A DNA stretch of 64,000 nucleotides from Pelagimonas sp. (GTDB taxonomy: Bacteria; Pseudomonadota; Alphaproteobacteria; Rhodobacterales; Rhodobacteraceae), in the NCBI GenBank assembly GCA_025210455.1, contig JAOARQ010000030.1, positions 56,134-120,133 of the forward strand. The letters are read 5' to 3'. Made by a program: the position numbers and the translations under genes. Each line of letters opens with the position of its first letter. Positions within the stretch are counted from its first letter, which is position 1. Of the stretch, positions 38,178-46,421 are shown piece after piece. The notes under the pieces are model-generated. The model had not been told where the DNA came from. It worked only from the letters and a program-made list of their open reading frames with translations, and did no database searches.

Positions 38178-38555
38178 TCAGGTCTCCTGAATGTTCAGCG
38201 GCGGAATGCGCGCGATACAGTTGCGTTTGAAAAGCTCCGAGCGTGTCCGCCAGGGGATCAAGCCATCTTCCGTAGCGTGATACTGGGCGGCGCCCTCAAG
38301 AAGCGTGTCCGGATGCGACACCTCGTCGACGTTTCCGTACACATAAGTCCACCGATTGCCGCCGCGCAGGGCGACGCTACACCCTTGAGAGCAGTTCTGC
38401 ATGCAAGCCACAGGTGTAAGTTGCACGCCCTCTGGCAGGTCACGCGCGGATAGCGCGTCAAACAGGCGTTCACCTGGCCAGCGATCATCTTTTGGGCTTT
38501 CTTCCTCTCGTCTGCATTTCACGCAGACCAGCAGTTCCGTAGGCTGATCAGCCAT
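38178..38555 (-). CDS. DUF1636 metal-binding protein
   Basis: 125 residues. Cysteines at 11 and 14 (CVKC) and in CMQNCSQGC (51, 55, 59) suggest a metal or Fe-S site on a thioredoxin-like ferredoxin fold (COG5469 type). It is the first gene after the cobalamin riboswitch and directly precedes cobW, so a role in cobalt handling or electron transfer for the pathway is likely but unproven. No strong ribosome site is seen; a hairpin lies just before the start. Confidence 0.85.
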   Translation of the reverse strand: MADQPTELLVCVKCRREEESPKDDRWPGERLFDALSARDLPEGVQLTPVACMQNCSQGCSVALRGGNRWTYVYGNVDEVSHPDTLLEGAAQYHATEDGLIPWRTRSELFKRNCIARIPPLNIQET

Positions 38556-38563
38556 TTAGCTAA

Positions 38564-38582
38564 GTTCCACTTTCCATGGAAC
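38564..38582 (-). promoter_or_regulatory. Hairpin before the DUF1636 start
   Basis: GTTCCA (38564-38569) and TGGAAC (38577-38582) form a 6-bp stem ending 9 bases before the start codon, covering the best ribosome-site candidate (GGAAC). It could be the switch element acting on translation. Confidence 0.35.
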
Positions 38583-38664
38583 GTGGGTCAGATGACGGGC
38601 GGGCAGGCCCAACCCGACACCGGAGCACCCCGTCCGGTTTCGATCATCTCGCCCGCAGGGGGCA

Positions 38665-38850
38665 GGGGCATTGGCAGGTCTCCCGGCTTGCGGATCTCAA
38701 GGTATTGCCTTGCTGGTGTTTCCCCTTCCCGGCGCAAGGCCAGTGGCGTGAAACACCTTTCCGTGTACGGTCGCGGGGGCGGCTGTGCTTGACCTTTTGG
38801 CGCAAGGCTGCACATTCCCTTTTCACCTGTTTTCACAGGCACCAATACCC
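38665..38850 (-). promoter_or_regulatory. Cobalamin riboswitch aptamer
   Basis: Read on the minus strand, conserved boxes occur in order: GGTGCC (38843-38838), AAAAGGGAA, GCCGCCCCCGC, GCCACTG (the B12 box, 38747-38741), GGGAAGGGG and AAGCCGGGAGACCTGCCA (38689-38672). ATTGG (38846-38842) can pair with CCAAT (38674-38670) as P1. It precedes DUF1636-cobW-cobN and should lower their expression when adenosylcobalamin is plentiful. No T-run terminator lies downstream, so control of translation or Rho-dependent control is more likely. Confidence 0.93.
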
Positions 38851-38898
38851 ATAGGCAATTGCGCCGCGATGATCGTTTTGTCAAGCGAGGGACATAGA

Positions 38899-39510
38899 AT
38901 GACTGAAGACCAGAATGCCCGCCACGCCGAAAAGATGCGTAAAATCAAAGAGGCACGCGATCGGATGATGGCAACCAAGACCGAAGAAAAAGGTCTGATC
39001 ATCGTGCATACGGGGAAGGGGAAAGGGAAGTCTTCTTCGGGATTCGGTATGATTATGCGCTGTATTGCCCATGGGATGCCCTGTGGGGTGGTGCAATTCA
39101 TCAAGGGCAACTGGATGACCGGCGAGGCGGAGCTGCTGAAAAGCAAGTTCGCGGATGAGTGCCGCTTTGAGGTTTCGGGCGAAGGATTCACCTGGGAAAC
39201 GCAGGACCGCGAGCGTGATATTGCAGCGGCGCAGCGGGGCTGGAAGCTGGCGCAAGAGATGATCCTAGATCCCGCTATCCAGTTTGTTTTGTTGGATGAA
39301 ATCAATATTGCCCTGCGCAATGACTATCTGGATATCGACGAGGTGGTGGCCTTTTTGCTGGAACAGAAGCCCGATATGACCCACGTCTGCCTGACCGGGC
39401 GCAACGCCAAAGATGAGCTGATCGAAGCCGCGGATCTGGTGACAGAGATGAGCCTGATCAAGCACCCGTTCCGCGACGGGATCAAGGCGCAGAAGGGTGT
39501 TGAATTCTGA
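38899..39510 (+). CDS. cobO: Cob(I)yrinic acid a,c-diamide adenosyltransferase
   Basis: 203 residues from the ATG at 38899, with a GCGAGGGA ribosome site. The P-loop GKGKGKSSS (39-47) and the CobO/BtuR blocks FIKGNWMTGE, VLLDEINIALRNDYL and CLTGRNAKDELIEAAD are present. It transfers adenosyl from ATP to the cobalt of the corrinoid. It is divergent from the riboswitch transcript, so the two promoters share roughly 38848-38898. It lies outside the riboswitch's control. Confidence 0.96.
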   Translation: MTEDQNARHAEKMRKIKEARDRMMATKTEEKGLIIVHTGKGKGKSSSGFGMIMRCIAHGMPCGVVQFIKGNWMTGEAELLKSKFADECRFEVSGEGFTWETQDRERDIAAAQRGWKLAQEMILDPAIQFVLLDEINIALRNDYLDIDEVVAFLLEQKPDMTHVCLTGRNAKDELIEAADLVTEMSLIKHPFRDGIKAQKGVEF

Positions 39511-39533
39511 GATTGGGCATTGGTTAACGCCCT

Positions 39534-39563
39534 GATGTGCCTCGGATTTTCAGGGGGCACATC
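39534..39563. terminator. Hairpin between convergent cobO and the dehalogenase-like gene
   Basis: GATGTGCC (39534-39541) pairs with GGCACATC (39556-39563) across a 14-base loop, 24 bases past the cobO stop. No clear T run. Confidence 0.45.
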
Positions 39564-39616
39564 CTATGCACAAAGCATGCACATCCCATGCGCATGATCT
39601 TTGGGATTTCGGGTGG

Positions 39617-40795
39617 TTAACGCTGCGCGCGCTTGTTTTCCCACCAAGTGCCGGGTTTGACGCGTTCGCCGCGTTTGCGATCAAGCCAAAGGGCAAATCG
39701 CCTGAAGCGGGAGAGAGCAAGTTTCAACCACAGCCGATGGCGTGTTTTGCTGAAATCCCTATTGAAGGGGCAGACCCGCATGCAGATGGCGCAGTCTGAA
39801 GCCATTTTTGCCCAGAAGCCAAAACATTTTTCAGCGTCTGATGTCCATTTCCGAACGCCTTTGATGGCCGAGCTGTTCTTTCCGCCAACTTCGGGCGGCC
39901 CGTACGGCAGCGCCTTGACCGGGCAGGCGTCGGCGCATTTTGTACAGATGTCACAGAAGGCCCGGACCCCCAGCGGTTTGGGGGTATCATGGGCAATGGG
40001 CAGATTGGTGAAAATCTTGGAGAACCGCAGGCGGGGGCCGAATTCAGGGGTGATCACCAGCTGGTTTCTGGCGTATTCCCCCAGACCTGCCTTGATTGCG
40101 TAGGGGATCACAAGCGCGGTGTCATTCATGGAAGGCACAGCTTCGTAGCCGAGATTGCGGATATAGGCGGCGGTCTGCATCACAACCGAGGCTTCGTGGC
40201 TGTAAGCCCGCCCTGTGGCGGCACCGGCCAGAGCAGAGGGGTAGGTGGCAACCAGATCCTCATCCATTTCATGCCCAAGAACGATGACAGTGGTCAGCCC
40301 CTCTGGCAGATCATGCGGGGCGTCTGAAAAATCACGGACATCAATCCGGTTTTCATAAAGCCAGCGGTCATCAAAATCGGTGATGCCGCAAAGATCAGCC
40401 CCGAAGAAGGCGGCGATTTTCTTGATTTCCTGTGCCATCAGCGCCGGATCTTCGACGTTGAGTTTATCGCGGGCGACGGGGGTGTCGCAGGAAATTGGTG
40501 CCTGAAACCCTTCGCGGCGCCCTTTGCCGGCGAAGCGTTCTGACATGATATCTGAGATCAGCCACGCGGCATTTCGAAGGGCGAAATCACGCTGAGTGAA
40601 GCCATCCCCCCGCCTAGGGGCGGCTTCCATGCGGTAGGAAGAAAAGAATTTTGCGGTGTGTTTCGAGCGGATGGTGTCATCCCAGAAGGCGCGGCTGAAG
40701 ATGTCATTCTTTTGCGAAAACCGTGCGAATTGATCGGTGACCTCAATGCCTGACTGGTCATCGCCTTCGCGCCGAAATGTTTCATGTTTGCTCAA
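39617..40795 (-). CDS. Reductive dehalogenase-family iron-sulfur protein (corrinoid-dependent, predicted)
   Basis: 392 residues. The C-terminal third has two cluster motifs in the spacing that defines RdhA proteins: CDICTKCADACP (Cys281, 284, 287, 291) and C324-x10-C335-x2-C338-x3-C342-P, with the CFGFW...CAICMRVCPFN context. Upstream lies a nitroreductase/corrinoid-like segment (SHEASVVMQTAAYIRNLGYEAVPSMND). No Tat signal and no rdhB-like membrane anchor are present, so it is predicted to be cytoplasmic and non-respiratory. It also lacks the fused reductase of NpRdhA-type enzymes and the usual QueG motifs. Adjacency to cobO fits a B12 cofactor. Substrate unknown. Confidence 0.75.
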   Translation of the reverse strand: MSKHETFRREGDDQSGIEVTDQFARFSQKNDIFSRAFWDDTIRSKHTAKFFSSYRMEAAPRRGDGFTQRDFALRNAAWLISDIMSERFAGKGRREGFQAPISCDTPVARDKLNVEDPALMAQEIKKIAAFFGADLCGITDFDDRWLYENRIDVRDFSDAPHDLPEGLTTVIVLGHEMDEDLVATYPSALAGAATGRAYSHEASVVMQTAAYIRNLGYEAVPSMNDTALVIPYAIKAGLGEYARNQLVITPEFGPRLRFSKIFTNLPIAHDTPKPLGVRAFCDICTKCADACPVKALPYGPPEVGGKNSSAIKGVRKWTSDAEKCFGFWAKMASDCAICMRVCPFNRDFSKTRHRLWLKLALSRFRRFALWLDRKRGERVKPGTWWENKRAQR

Positions 40796-40968
40796 GAGCG
40801 CGCCTCCGAATGCGCAAAGCGGTCGAGGGTCTCGACCGGTGCTTTTCTTTTGCTATTCGGGAACGGTAGTTCAGCTCTGAAAAATTAACAACATTGCCGT
40901 GCGATCAGAGGTGGGGCACGTTGATTTTGAGAGATCCGGCCGGTTTCCCGGCCAGATCCTATGTTGGG
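40796..40968. other. Intergenic region with terminator-like hairpin
   Basis: 173 bases between two minus-strand genes. It holds a strong hairpin at 40933-40958 (GGCCGG at 40938-40943 with CCGGCC at 40948-40953, flanked by GATC repeats) that can terminate the flotillin transcript. The rest should carry the promoter of the dehalogenase-like gene. Confidence 0.5.
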
Positions 40969-42651
40969 TCAGCTTTGATCGGTGTCAGTCTCTGCGGCGT
41001 TTGGGGTGTCTTGCCCCATTGCGCCGCTGACGAGACCGTCGATGGTGCCATCCATGGTCATGCCCAGCTCTTCGCCGATCTTTTTCAGGGCGGGCATCTG
41101 CACGGCCATGCCCATGACCGAATCCAGCGCCTGATTGACCACGGGCTTTTCGCCGCCTTCGGGGCTGCCGCCCGAGGTGGTGCCGCCAAGGCCAGACACC
41201 TGATGGATGCGGATCGAGTCGATCTTTTCAGCCGGTTTGACCGCCTGTTCGATGATCGAGGGCATGGCTTCGAGGCGGGCCAGCGCGATCTTCATGGCGA
41301 TGATGCCTTCGGAGAGCGCGTTTTCGGCGTCGGTGATGGCGCGTTTACCTTCCGCTTCGGCGAGCATGTCCTGCTTTTTCGCCTCGGCGCGGATGGTCAG
41401 CGCGTCGGCATCGGCCTGCGCTTCTTCGCGGCGGGCTTCGGCGCGGTCTTGGGCGGCGTCTTTTTCCGCCTGCGCAGAGAGACGCACTTTGGTGGCTTCG
41501 CGCTCGGCCTCGCGGGCGGCTTCGATCAGGGCGATCTGCTTTTCACGCTCGGCTTCGGCCACCTGTTTGGCGGTGGTCACGGCCTCCATCGCTTTGGTTG
41601 CTTCAGCGCGGGCCAGATCGGCTGAGGCGCGGGCGCGGCTTTCCTCTTCGGATTTTTGCGCGATGATGATCTGGCGATCCTGATTGGCCACTTCGATTTC
41701 GCGTTCCTTGGCGATTTCGGCTTCTTGCACTGCGCGTTCCTTGGCGATTTCCGCATCGCGGATCTTGCGCTCACGTTCGATTTCCGCTGAGCGGATGGCC
41801 TCTTCGCGGGCGATGCGGGCGCGTTCGGTTTCACGCACGGAGTCTTCGGTGCGCTGGGCGATTTCGGCCTCTTGCGCGGCTTTCAGCGTTTCGACCTGCT
41901 GGATCTGTTGAATGCTGGCCTGTTTTTCATCCTGTTCGATTAGCAGGCGCTCGCGTTCGGCTTCCATTTCGGCGCGGCGCACGGCAACGGCGGCTTCGGC
42001 TTCGATATTGGCGCGCTCTTTCTTGGATTGCGCGATCACCTCGGCCAGTTTGCGCATGCCGACGGCGTTAAAGGCGTTGTTTTCATCGAGGGCCTCAAAC
42101 GGGGTCTGGTCCAGCGCGGTGAGCGAGACGGATTCCAGCGAAAGACCGTTTTTGAGCAGGTCTTCGGAGACGGTGTTCTGCACCTCTTGCACAAAGTCGG
42201 CGCGGTTCTCATGCAGCTGATCCATCGACATCTGCGCAGCCACGGCGCGCAAGCCGTCGATCAGTTTGCCTTCGATCATTTCGCGCAGCTGTTCGACGTC
42301 AAAGGTGCGATCCCCCAGCGTCTGGGCGGCGCGGGCCACACCTTCGTCGGTGGGCTGGACCGAGACGTAGAATTCGACGCCCACATCGACGCGCATGCGG
42401 TCTTTGGTGATCAGGGCGCCGTCGCCGTCGCGTTTGACCTCAAGGCGCAGGGTTTTCATGTTTACCGGGCTGACCTCATGCAGCAAAGGCACGACGATCA
42501 CGCCGCCATCCATGATGACCTTTTTGCCGCCAGCCCCGGTTTTGACCAGGCTGATTTCGCGGGTGGCGCGACGGTAGAGGCGGCCCATGATAAGGCCGAG
42601 CAGCAGAAGAAGAATGAGTATGCCAGCAACTGGCAGGATAAGAAGTTCCAT
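40969..42651 (-). CDS. yqiK: Flotillin-like protein (YqiK family)
   Basis: 560 residues from the ATG at 42651, which has GGAGG at good spacing; a TTG 12 bases earlier is less likely. One N-terminal transmembrane segment (about 4-25), an SPFH/band-7 domain (about 30-200), then a long Ala/Glu/Arg-rich coiled coil (about 210-470) and a Gly-rich tail. Flotillins form membrane microdomain scaffolds. The upstream gene encodes a YqiJ/NfeD-type partner, the usual pairing. Confidence 0.92.
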   Translation of the reverse strand: MELLILPVAGILILLLLLGLIMGRLYRRATREISLVKTGAGGKKVIMDGGVIVVPLLHEVSPVNMKTLRLEVKRDGDGALITKDRMRVDVGVEFYVSVQPTDEGVARAAQTLGDRTFDVEQLREMIEGKLIDGLRAVAAQMSMDQLHENRADFVQEVQNTVSEDLLKNGLSLESVSLTALDQTPFEALDENNAFNAVGMRKLAEVIAQSKKERANIEAEAAVAVRRAEMEAERERLLIEQDEKQASIQQIQQVETLKAAQEAEIAQRTEDSVRETERARIAREEAIRSAEIERERKIRDAEIAKERAVQEAEIAKEREIEVANQDRQIIIAQKSEEESRARASADLARAEATKAMEAVTTAKQVAEAEREKQIALIEAAREAEREATKVRLSAQAEKDAAQDRAEARREEAQADADALTIRAEAKKQDMLAEAEGKRAITDAENALSEGIIAMKIALARLEAMPSIIEQAVKPAEKIDSIRIHQVSGLGGTTSGGSPEGGEKPVVNQALDSVMGMAVQMPALKKIGEELGMTMDGTIDGLVSGAMGQDTPNAAETDTDQS

Positions 42652-42674
42652 AAAGTCCTCCAATATTCAGTAAG

Positions 42675-43406
42675 TTACGCGGTCAGCGCAACGATCATGT
42701 ATCCGCTGTCGTAGCGATGGCGCAAAACGATGACTTCGGTTCCCTGTGGGATTACAGCGTCATCGCGCAGGGGCTCGGCGCGGATATAATGGGTGTTGCC
42801 GTAGCGATCCGAAACACGGATTTCAGCGGGGCGACCACGGGCGGCGGTGCCTTGCGACACCACGCCTTTGCGACGCCCCAGATGGCGCTCAGAGACGGAC
42901 TGGCTTTCGTTTTTGGGCAGAAGGCGGGCGAAAAGCGCGCCAAAGCCACGGGTAAACCAGATCGCCACGGCGAGCGCCGGAATGGCAACACTCCAGGCGG
43001 GCAGAGCACTGCCCAACAGGGCGAGGGCGATGTTTTGCACCGTGATCCCCACCAGACCAAAAGCAAGCGCCATCGTCCCCAGCCAGATCAGCGCGGGCAT
43101 GCGACCAAACCCAAGCCAATCAGAGGGGCCTGCGGGGGCTGTGGTCAGACCTGGCTCTTCGAAACTGGGAAGTTCAAAGGCGTCGGTGTCGATGCCATCC
43201 AGATCAATATCAAGATCGCCCAGATCCGGCAGATCGAATTCGGGGGCGTCGATGTCTGGCCCGTCGATGTCGATACTATCGCCGCCCAACCCCAAAAGGG
43301 TGCCCCCCAAGAGGGCAAAGAGCAGTTCCATCAGTGTCAGACCTGCAAGCAGGCCAAGCGAAATGGTAAACGGAAGGAAAGCTTCCGTCAGCAGGTGGTC
43401 AAACAT
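42675..43406 (-). CDS. yqiJ: YqiJ-like membrane protein with OB-fold domain and acidic loop
   Basis: 243 residues. Transmembrane segments at about 13-40, 103-122 and 124-150, and a C-terminal NfeD/OB-like domain (about 175-243). Between the first two helices lies a strongly acidic segment (about 42-87) of alternating Asp units (DIDGPDIDAP, DIDLDGIDTD). YqiJ proteins accompany flotillins and may anchor or regulate them. The gap to the flotillin gene is 23 bases, so they form one operon. Confidence 0.85.
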   Translation of the reverse strand: MFDHLLTEAFLPFTISLGLLAGLTLMELLFALLGGTLLGLGGDSIDIDGPDIDAPEFDLPDLGDLDIDLDGIDTDAFELPSFEEPGLTTAPAGPSDWLGFGRMPALIWLGTMALAFGLVGITVQNIALALLGSALPAWSVAIPALAVAIWFTRGFGALFARLLPKNESQSVSERHLGRRKGVVSQGTAARGRPAEIRVSDRYGNTHYIRAEPLRDDAVIPQGTEVIVLRHRYDSGYMIVALTA

Positions 43407-43607
43407 GACGCTCCCTTCGATTTATGTATGCTTTGGTATACAATGAATATGGGTGCTCACGGAATTGTTACAAGGGGGTAAGGTTGAAAAATCGTGTAAA
43501 ACGATAGGGCTACCGTGAGCCTTGCTCTGAGGTGCGTCAAGTCAGGATCACCTGCAAAGCGCGGTAAGGGTCTTGTGGAAAGTCTTCGCAAAGCGGATGG
43601 TTCGCCC

Positions 43608-44897
43608 ATGACCACAGATTTAGATTTTTCTTTCAAAGCACTGCCCGGCCCGGCGCAACGTCATATCCGGGTGTTTCAGATCCATCAGTTTCTGGATCGT
43701 TTTGCGATGGGATTGACGGTTGCCGTTGTTGCCCTTGCGCTGACGGATCGCGGTATGGATCTTTTCCAGATTTCGCTGCTTTTTGGCGTGTATTCATTCA
43801 CGACCATGGCGATGGAGCTGCCCTTTGGCGGTTTGGCGGACAGCATCGGGCGCAAACCTGTCTTTCTGGCAGCGGTTGTTGCCAGCCTTTGTTCGCTGGT
43901 GCTGTTTCTTTCGACACGCGATTTTTATGTTCTTGCGCTGTCCTTTGCCTGTATCGGATTTGGTCGGGCGCTGAGATCGGGCACCCTTGATGCCTGGTTT
44001 GTTGAGACCTTCAAAACCACTGCGCCAGATGTGGATGTGCAGCCCGCGCTGGCAAAGGCGCAGTCGGCCAATGCCATGGGTCTGGCTGTGGGGGCTGTTT
44101 TGGGTGGTTTGCTGCCGGATCTCTTTGGACCGGTGGCCGAACGGCTGGGGTTCAGCGCTTATGATCTGTCTTATATGGCTAGTCTGGTGGTGATGGTTGG
44201 GGTGTTCTTTTACACCCTGATTGTCATTGTAGAAGCGCCGCGCCCGCTGAACCCCCGTGCCTTGAAACAGGGGTTTGTGGCGGTGCCCGTGGTGATCAAA
44301 GACGCGGGTCTGCTTGCCCTGAGACATCCGGCGTTGTCGGTGCTTTTGGCGGCTTTGGCGTTTTTCCTGATGGCGAGCAACCCGGTTGAAGTGATCTGGC
44401 CCACCCATGCAAAACCCATGCTGGATGCGGGCTATGCCAACACGGTTATTGGCGGGCTGACGGCGGCCTATTTCTTTGCCATTGCCTTTGGCGCGTCTTT
44501 GTCTGCGCGCATTTCGCGACTGTTCAGGCGGCGACATGCGATCACGCTGATGGTGGTGTTTGCCTGTCTGGCTGGGGTGCAGATTGCATTGGCATTGCAG
44601 GGCAGTATCACCGGCTTTGTGGTGGTTTTTATCCTGTACGCCGTGGCGCTTGGCGTGTCCGAGACACCGGCCAGCAGCATTTTGCACAGATGCGTGGCAG
44701 ACCGTCAGCGATCCACGATCCTGTCATTGAAATCGCTGATCCAGCAGCTTGGGGCGGCTTTGGGGCTGGTTCTGGCGGGTGCAATTGCAGAGGTCTATTC
44801 GACACCGACGGCCTGGATCGTCGGTGCCGCGTTTCTGGGGATTTCTGTCATTTTAATGGGTATCCTGGCCAAACGGTTGGCGGCCGAGACCTATTGA
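43608..44897 (+). CDS. MFS transporter
   Basis: 429 residues from the ATG at 43608; the frame is open back to a GTG at 43515, and a GTG at 43575 with AAGGG before it is a real alternative. Twelve hydrophobic segments are visible, with the MFS loop 2-3 motif GGLADSIGRKPVFL near 70-85. The substrate is unknown; the N-terminal half resembles drug/sugar efflux-type carriers. It is convergent with the FAD oxidoreductase gene, overlapping by 7 bases at the stops. Confidence 0.87.
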   Translation: MTTDLDFSFKALPGPAQRHIRVFQIHQFLDRFAMGLTVAVVALALTDRGMDLFQISLLFGVYSFTTMAMELPFGGLADSIGRKPVFLAAVVASLCSLVLFLSTRDFYVLALSFACIGFGRALRSGTLDAWFVETFKTTAPDVDVQPALAKAQSANAMGLAVGAVLGGLLPDLFGPVAERLGFSAYDLSYMASLVVMVGVFFYTLIVIVEAPRPLNPRALKQGFVAVPVVIKDAGLLALRHPALSVLLAALAFFLMASNPVEVIWPTHAKPMLDAGYANTVIGGLTAAYFFAIAFGASLSARISRLFRRRHAITLMVVFACLAGVQIALALQGSITGFVVVFILYAVALGVSETPASSILHRCVADRQRSTILSLKSLIQQLGAALGLVLAGAIAEVYSTPTAWIVGAAFLGISVILMGILAKRLAAETY

Positions 44898-46249
44898 TAG
44901 CGCACGCCCTGTTTGCGCAGATCAGACTGCACAGCGGTCAGGTCGATTGCGTCTAGCTCAACACCGGTCTTCACGGCCTGCGCGGCGGCGATCCCGGCGC
45001 CCTGACCGGCGACCGCGCAGCAGGCCATGTTGCGGGTGGCGGCATGGGCCACCTGATCGCCGCCTGTGGCGCGACCGGCGACAAGAAGCCCTTTGATCTT
45101 TTGCGGCAGAAGAGACCGATAGGGGATCTGCATGTAGCGCCCGGTGGTGGGCAGGATCAGGATGCCATAGCCATCAATGAATTCCGGGTAGATGCCGATA
45201 CTGTCGTCAAAGCGGCCCTGCTGGCGCACATCGGTTTCCGTCATGTTATACTGGGCGTCGATCTTGCGGGTGTCGCGAATGCCCAGCGTCATGCCAAAAT
45301 TGCGCAGGCGGACGCCTTCGCAGCCGGGGGCAAATCTGCGCAGCGCTTCGATGGCCATCATGGCCTGACGGCGGCCTTCGATTTCGAAATGCGTAAGATC
45401 CGCGGGGTCGGTGCCATCGCAGTTGCCCAGATGCACGAGGTTCATATAGGTCATTTCACCGCTGTCATGCACAGCGCCCCAAGTGCCTGCGATTGTTGTC
45501 AGATCGGCGGGAATGACCCCGGCTTTGCGGGCGGTTTCAAAGGGTTTCTTGAGGAAGGGAGAGAACATATCGTCTTCTTTCCCGTCGGTTTCGACGGTCC
45601 ATTCCCCGTTGGACCAATCGGCATAGGTCTGCGGATTGGCGCGGACCTCTTCCATAAAGCGGGTCTTGTCGACACCTGCCACATGGAACATGACGCTTGC
45701 GGCCTGAAGCTCTTCGCGCGGGGGGTGGGTAACGGGGGCGCCGGCGCGGTGGGCGATATCGGCATCACCCGTGGCGTCAATCACAACCTTGGCCAAGAGC
45801 GCCTCACGGCCTGCTTTGGATTCGGTGATGATGCCGGTGATCCGGTCGCCTTCCATGATGGGCGCAACAAAGAGACGGTGCAGCATGGGGGTGATGCCTG
45901 CCTCTTGCACCAGCTGGTCGGCGACCACCTTGAAGCCTTCGCTGTCGATTTCATAGCTGAGCGACTGGCTTTCGGGGACGGCGGCGCCCATGTCTTTGGC
46001 GCGGTCTTCGAATTCGCGCCCAATGCCCCCGGCTTCGATGGTTTTTTCGTGGCGATACCAGGCAAAGCCTTCGACGCCCACGGTGGTGATATTGCCGCCA
46101 AAGCAGCCAAAGCGTTCCACCAGGGTGACGTTCACGCCAGAGCGGGCCGCCGCAAGCGCCGCTGCCAGACCGCCCGGGCCAGAGCCCACAACCAGAACAT
46201 CCGTGGAATGGATGACATCAATCTGACGGGAAGGTTCCGTGATCTGCAT
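44891..46249 (-). CDS. FAD-dependent oxidoreductase (FAD_oxidored-type)
   Basis: 452 residues from the ATG at 46249, with GGAG before it. The Rossmann start DVLVVGSGPGGLAAALAAARSG (GxGxxG at 22-27) with Glu45 binds FAD. Later blocks ARVVIDATGDADIAHRAGAP-like and LLVAGRATGGDQVAHAATR-like are typical of the FAD-dependent family related to fumarate reductase flavoproteins. No second domain or metal site is seen. The substrate is unknown. It is divergent from a LuxR-type regulator, which may control it. Confidence 0.85.
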   Translation of the reverse strand: MQITEPSRQIDVIHSTDVLVVGSGPGGLAAALAAARSGVNVTLVERFGCFGGNITTVGVEGFAWYRHEKTIEAGGIGREFEDRAKDMGAAVPESQSLSYEIDSEGFKVVADQLVQEAGITPMLHRLFVAPIMEGDRITGIITESKAGREALLAKVVIDATGDADIAHRAGAPVTHPPREELQAASVMFHVAGVDKTRFMEEVRANPQTYADWSNGEWTVETDGKEDDMFSPFLKKPFETARKAGVIPADLTTIAGTWGAVHDSGEMTYMNLVHLGNCDGTDPADLTHFEIEGRRQAMMAIEALRRFAPGCEGVRLRNFGMTLGIRDTRKIDAQYNMTETDVRQQGRFDDSIGIYPEFIDGYGILILPTTGRYMQIPYRSLLPQKIKGLLVAGRATGGDQVAHAATRNMACCAVAGQGAGIAAAQAVKTGVELDAIDLTAVQSDLRKQGVRYQ

Positions 46250-46421
46250 TGCGGGGCTCCTGTAACATGCGCGCCACATCGGGGTGGTTTATCGTTGCTA
46301 CAAGAGCCAGTGCCGGGAATGCAATGGTGACCGTATGGAACGCGCTTGCGCCTAAATCCGGTAATATGTCTGTATTCGGTTAATCGATTCTTTTAGTCGT
46401 ATTTTTGCGGGATCCGATTTG
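46250..46421. promoter_or_regulatory. Divergent regulatory region, FAD oxidoreductase / LuxR regulator
   Basis: 172 bases that must hold both promoters. The half nearest luxR is AT-rich (46365-46405), with TAATCGATTC and ATTTTTG stretches. No convincing lux-box palindrome was found. Confidence 0.35.

Noticed and set aside
37901..38300. Break or frameshift at the start of cobW
   Set aside because: Walker A, GCICC and the ribosome site are all intact in one frame, and the one-base gap to DUF1636 is normal coupling.
38785..38898. A longer cobO start at 38785
   Set aside because: The extra 38 residues would be encoded in the riboswitch antisense region; GCGAGGGA and conserved MTEDQNARHAEKM support 38899.
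39566..39799. A 77-codon plus-strand frame at the end of the dehalogenase-like gene
   Set aside because: Mostly antisense to the coding region, with no ribosome site and no motif.
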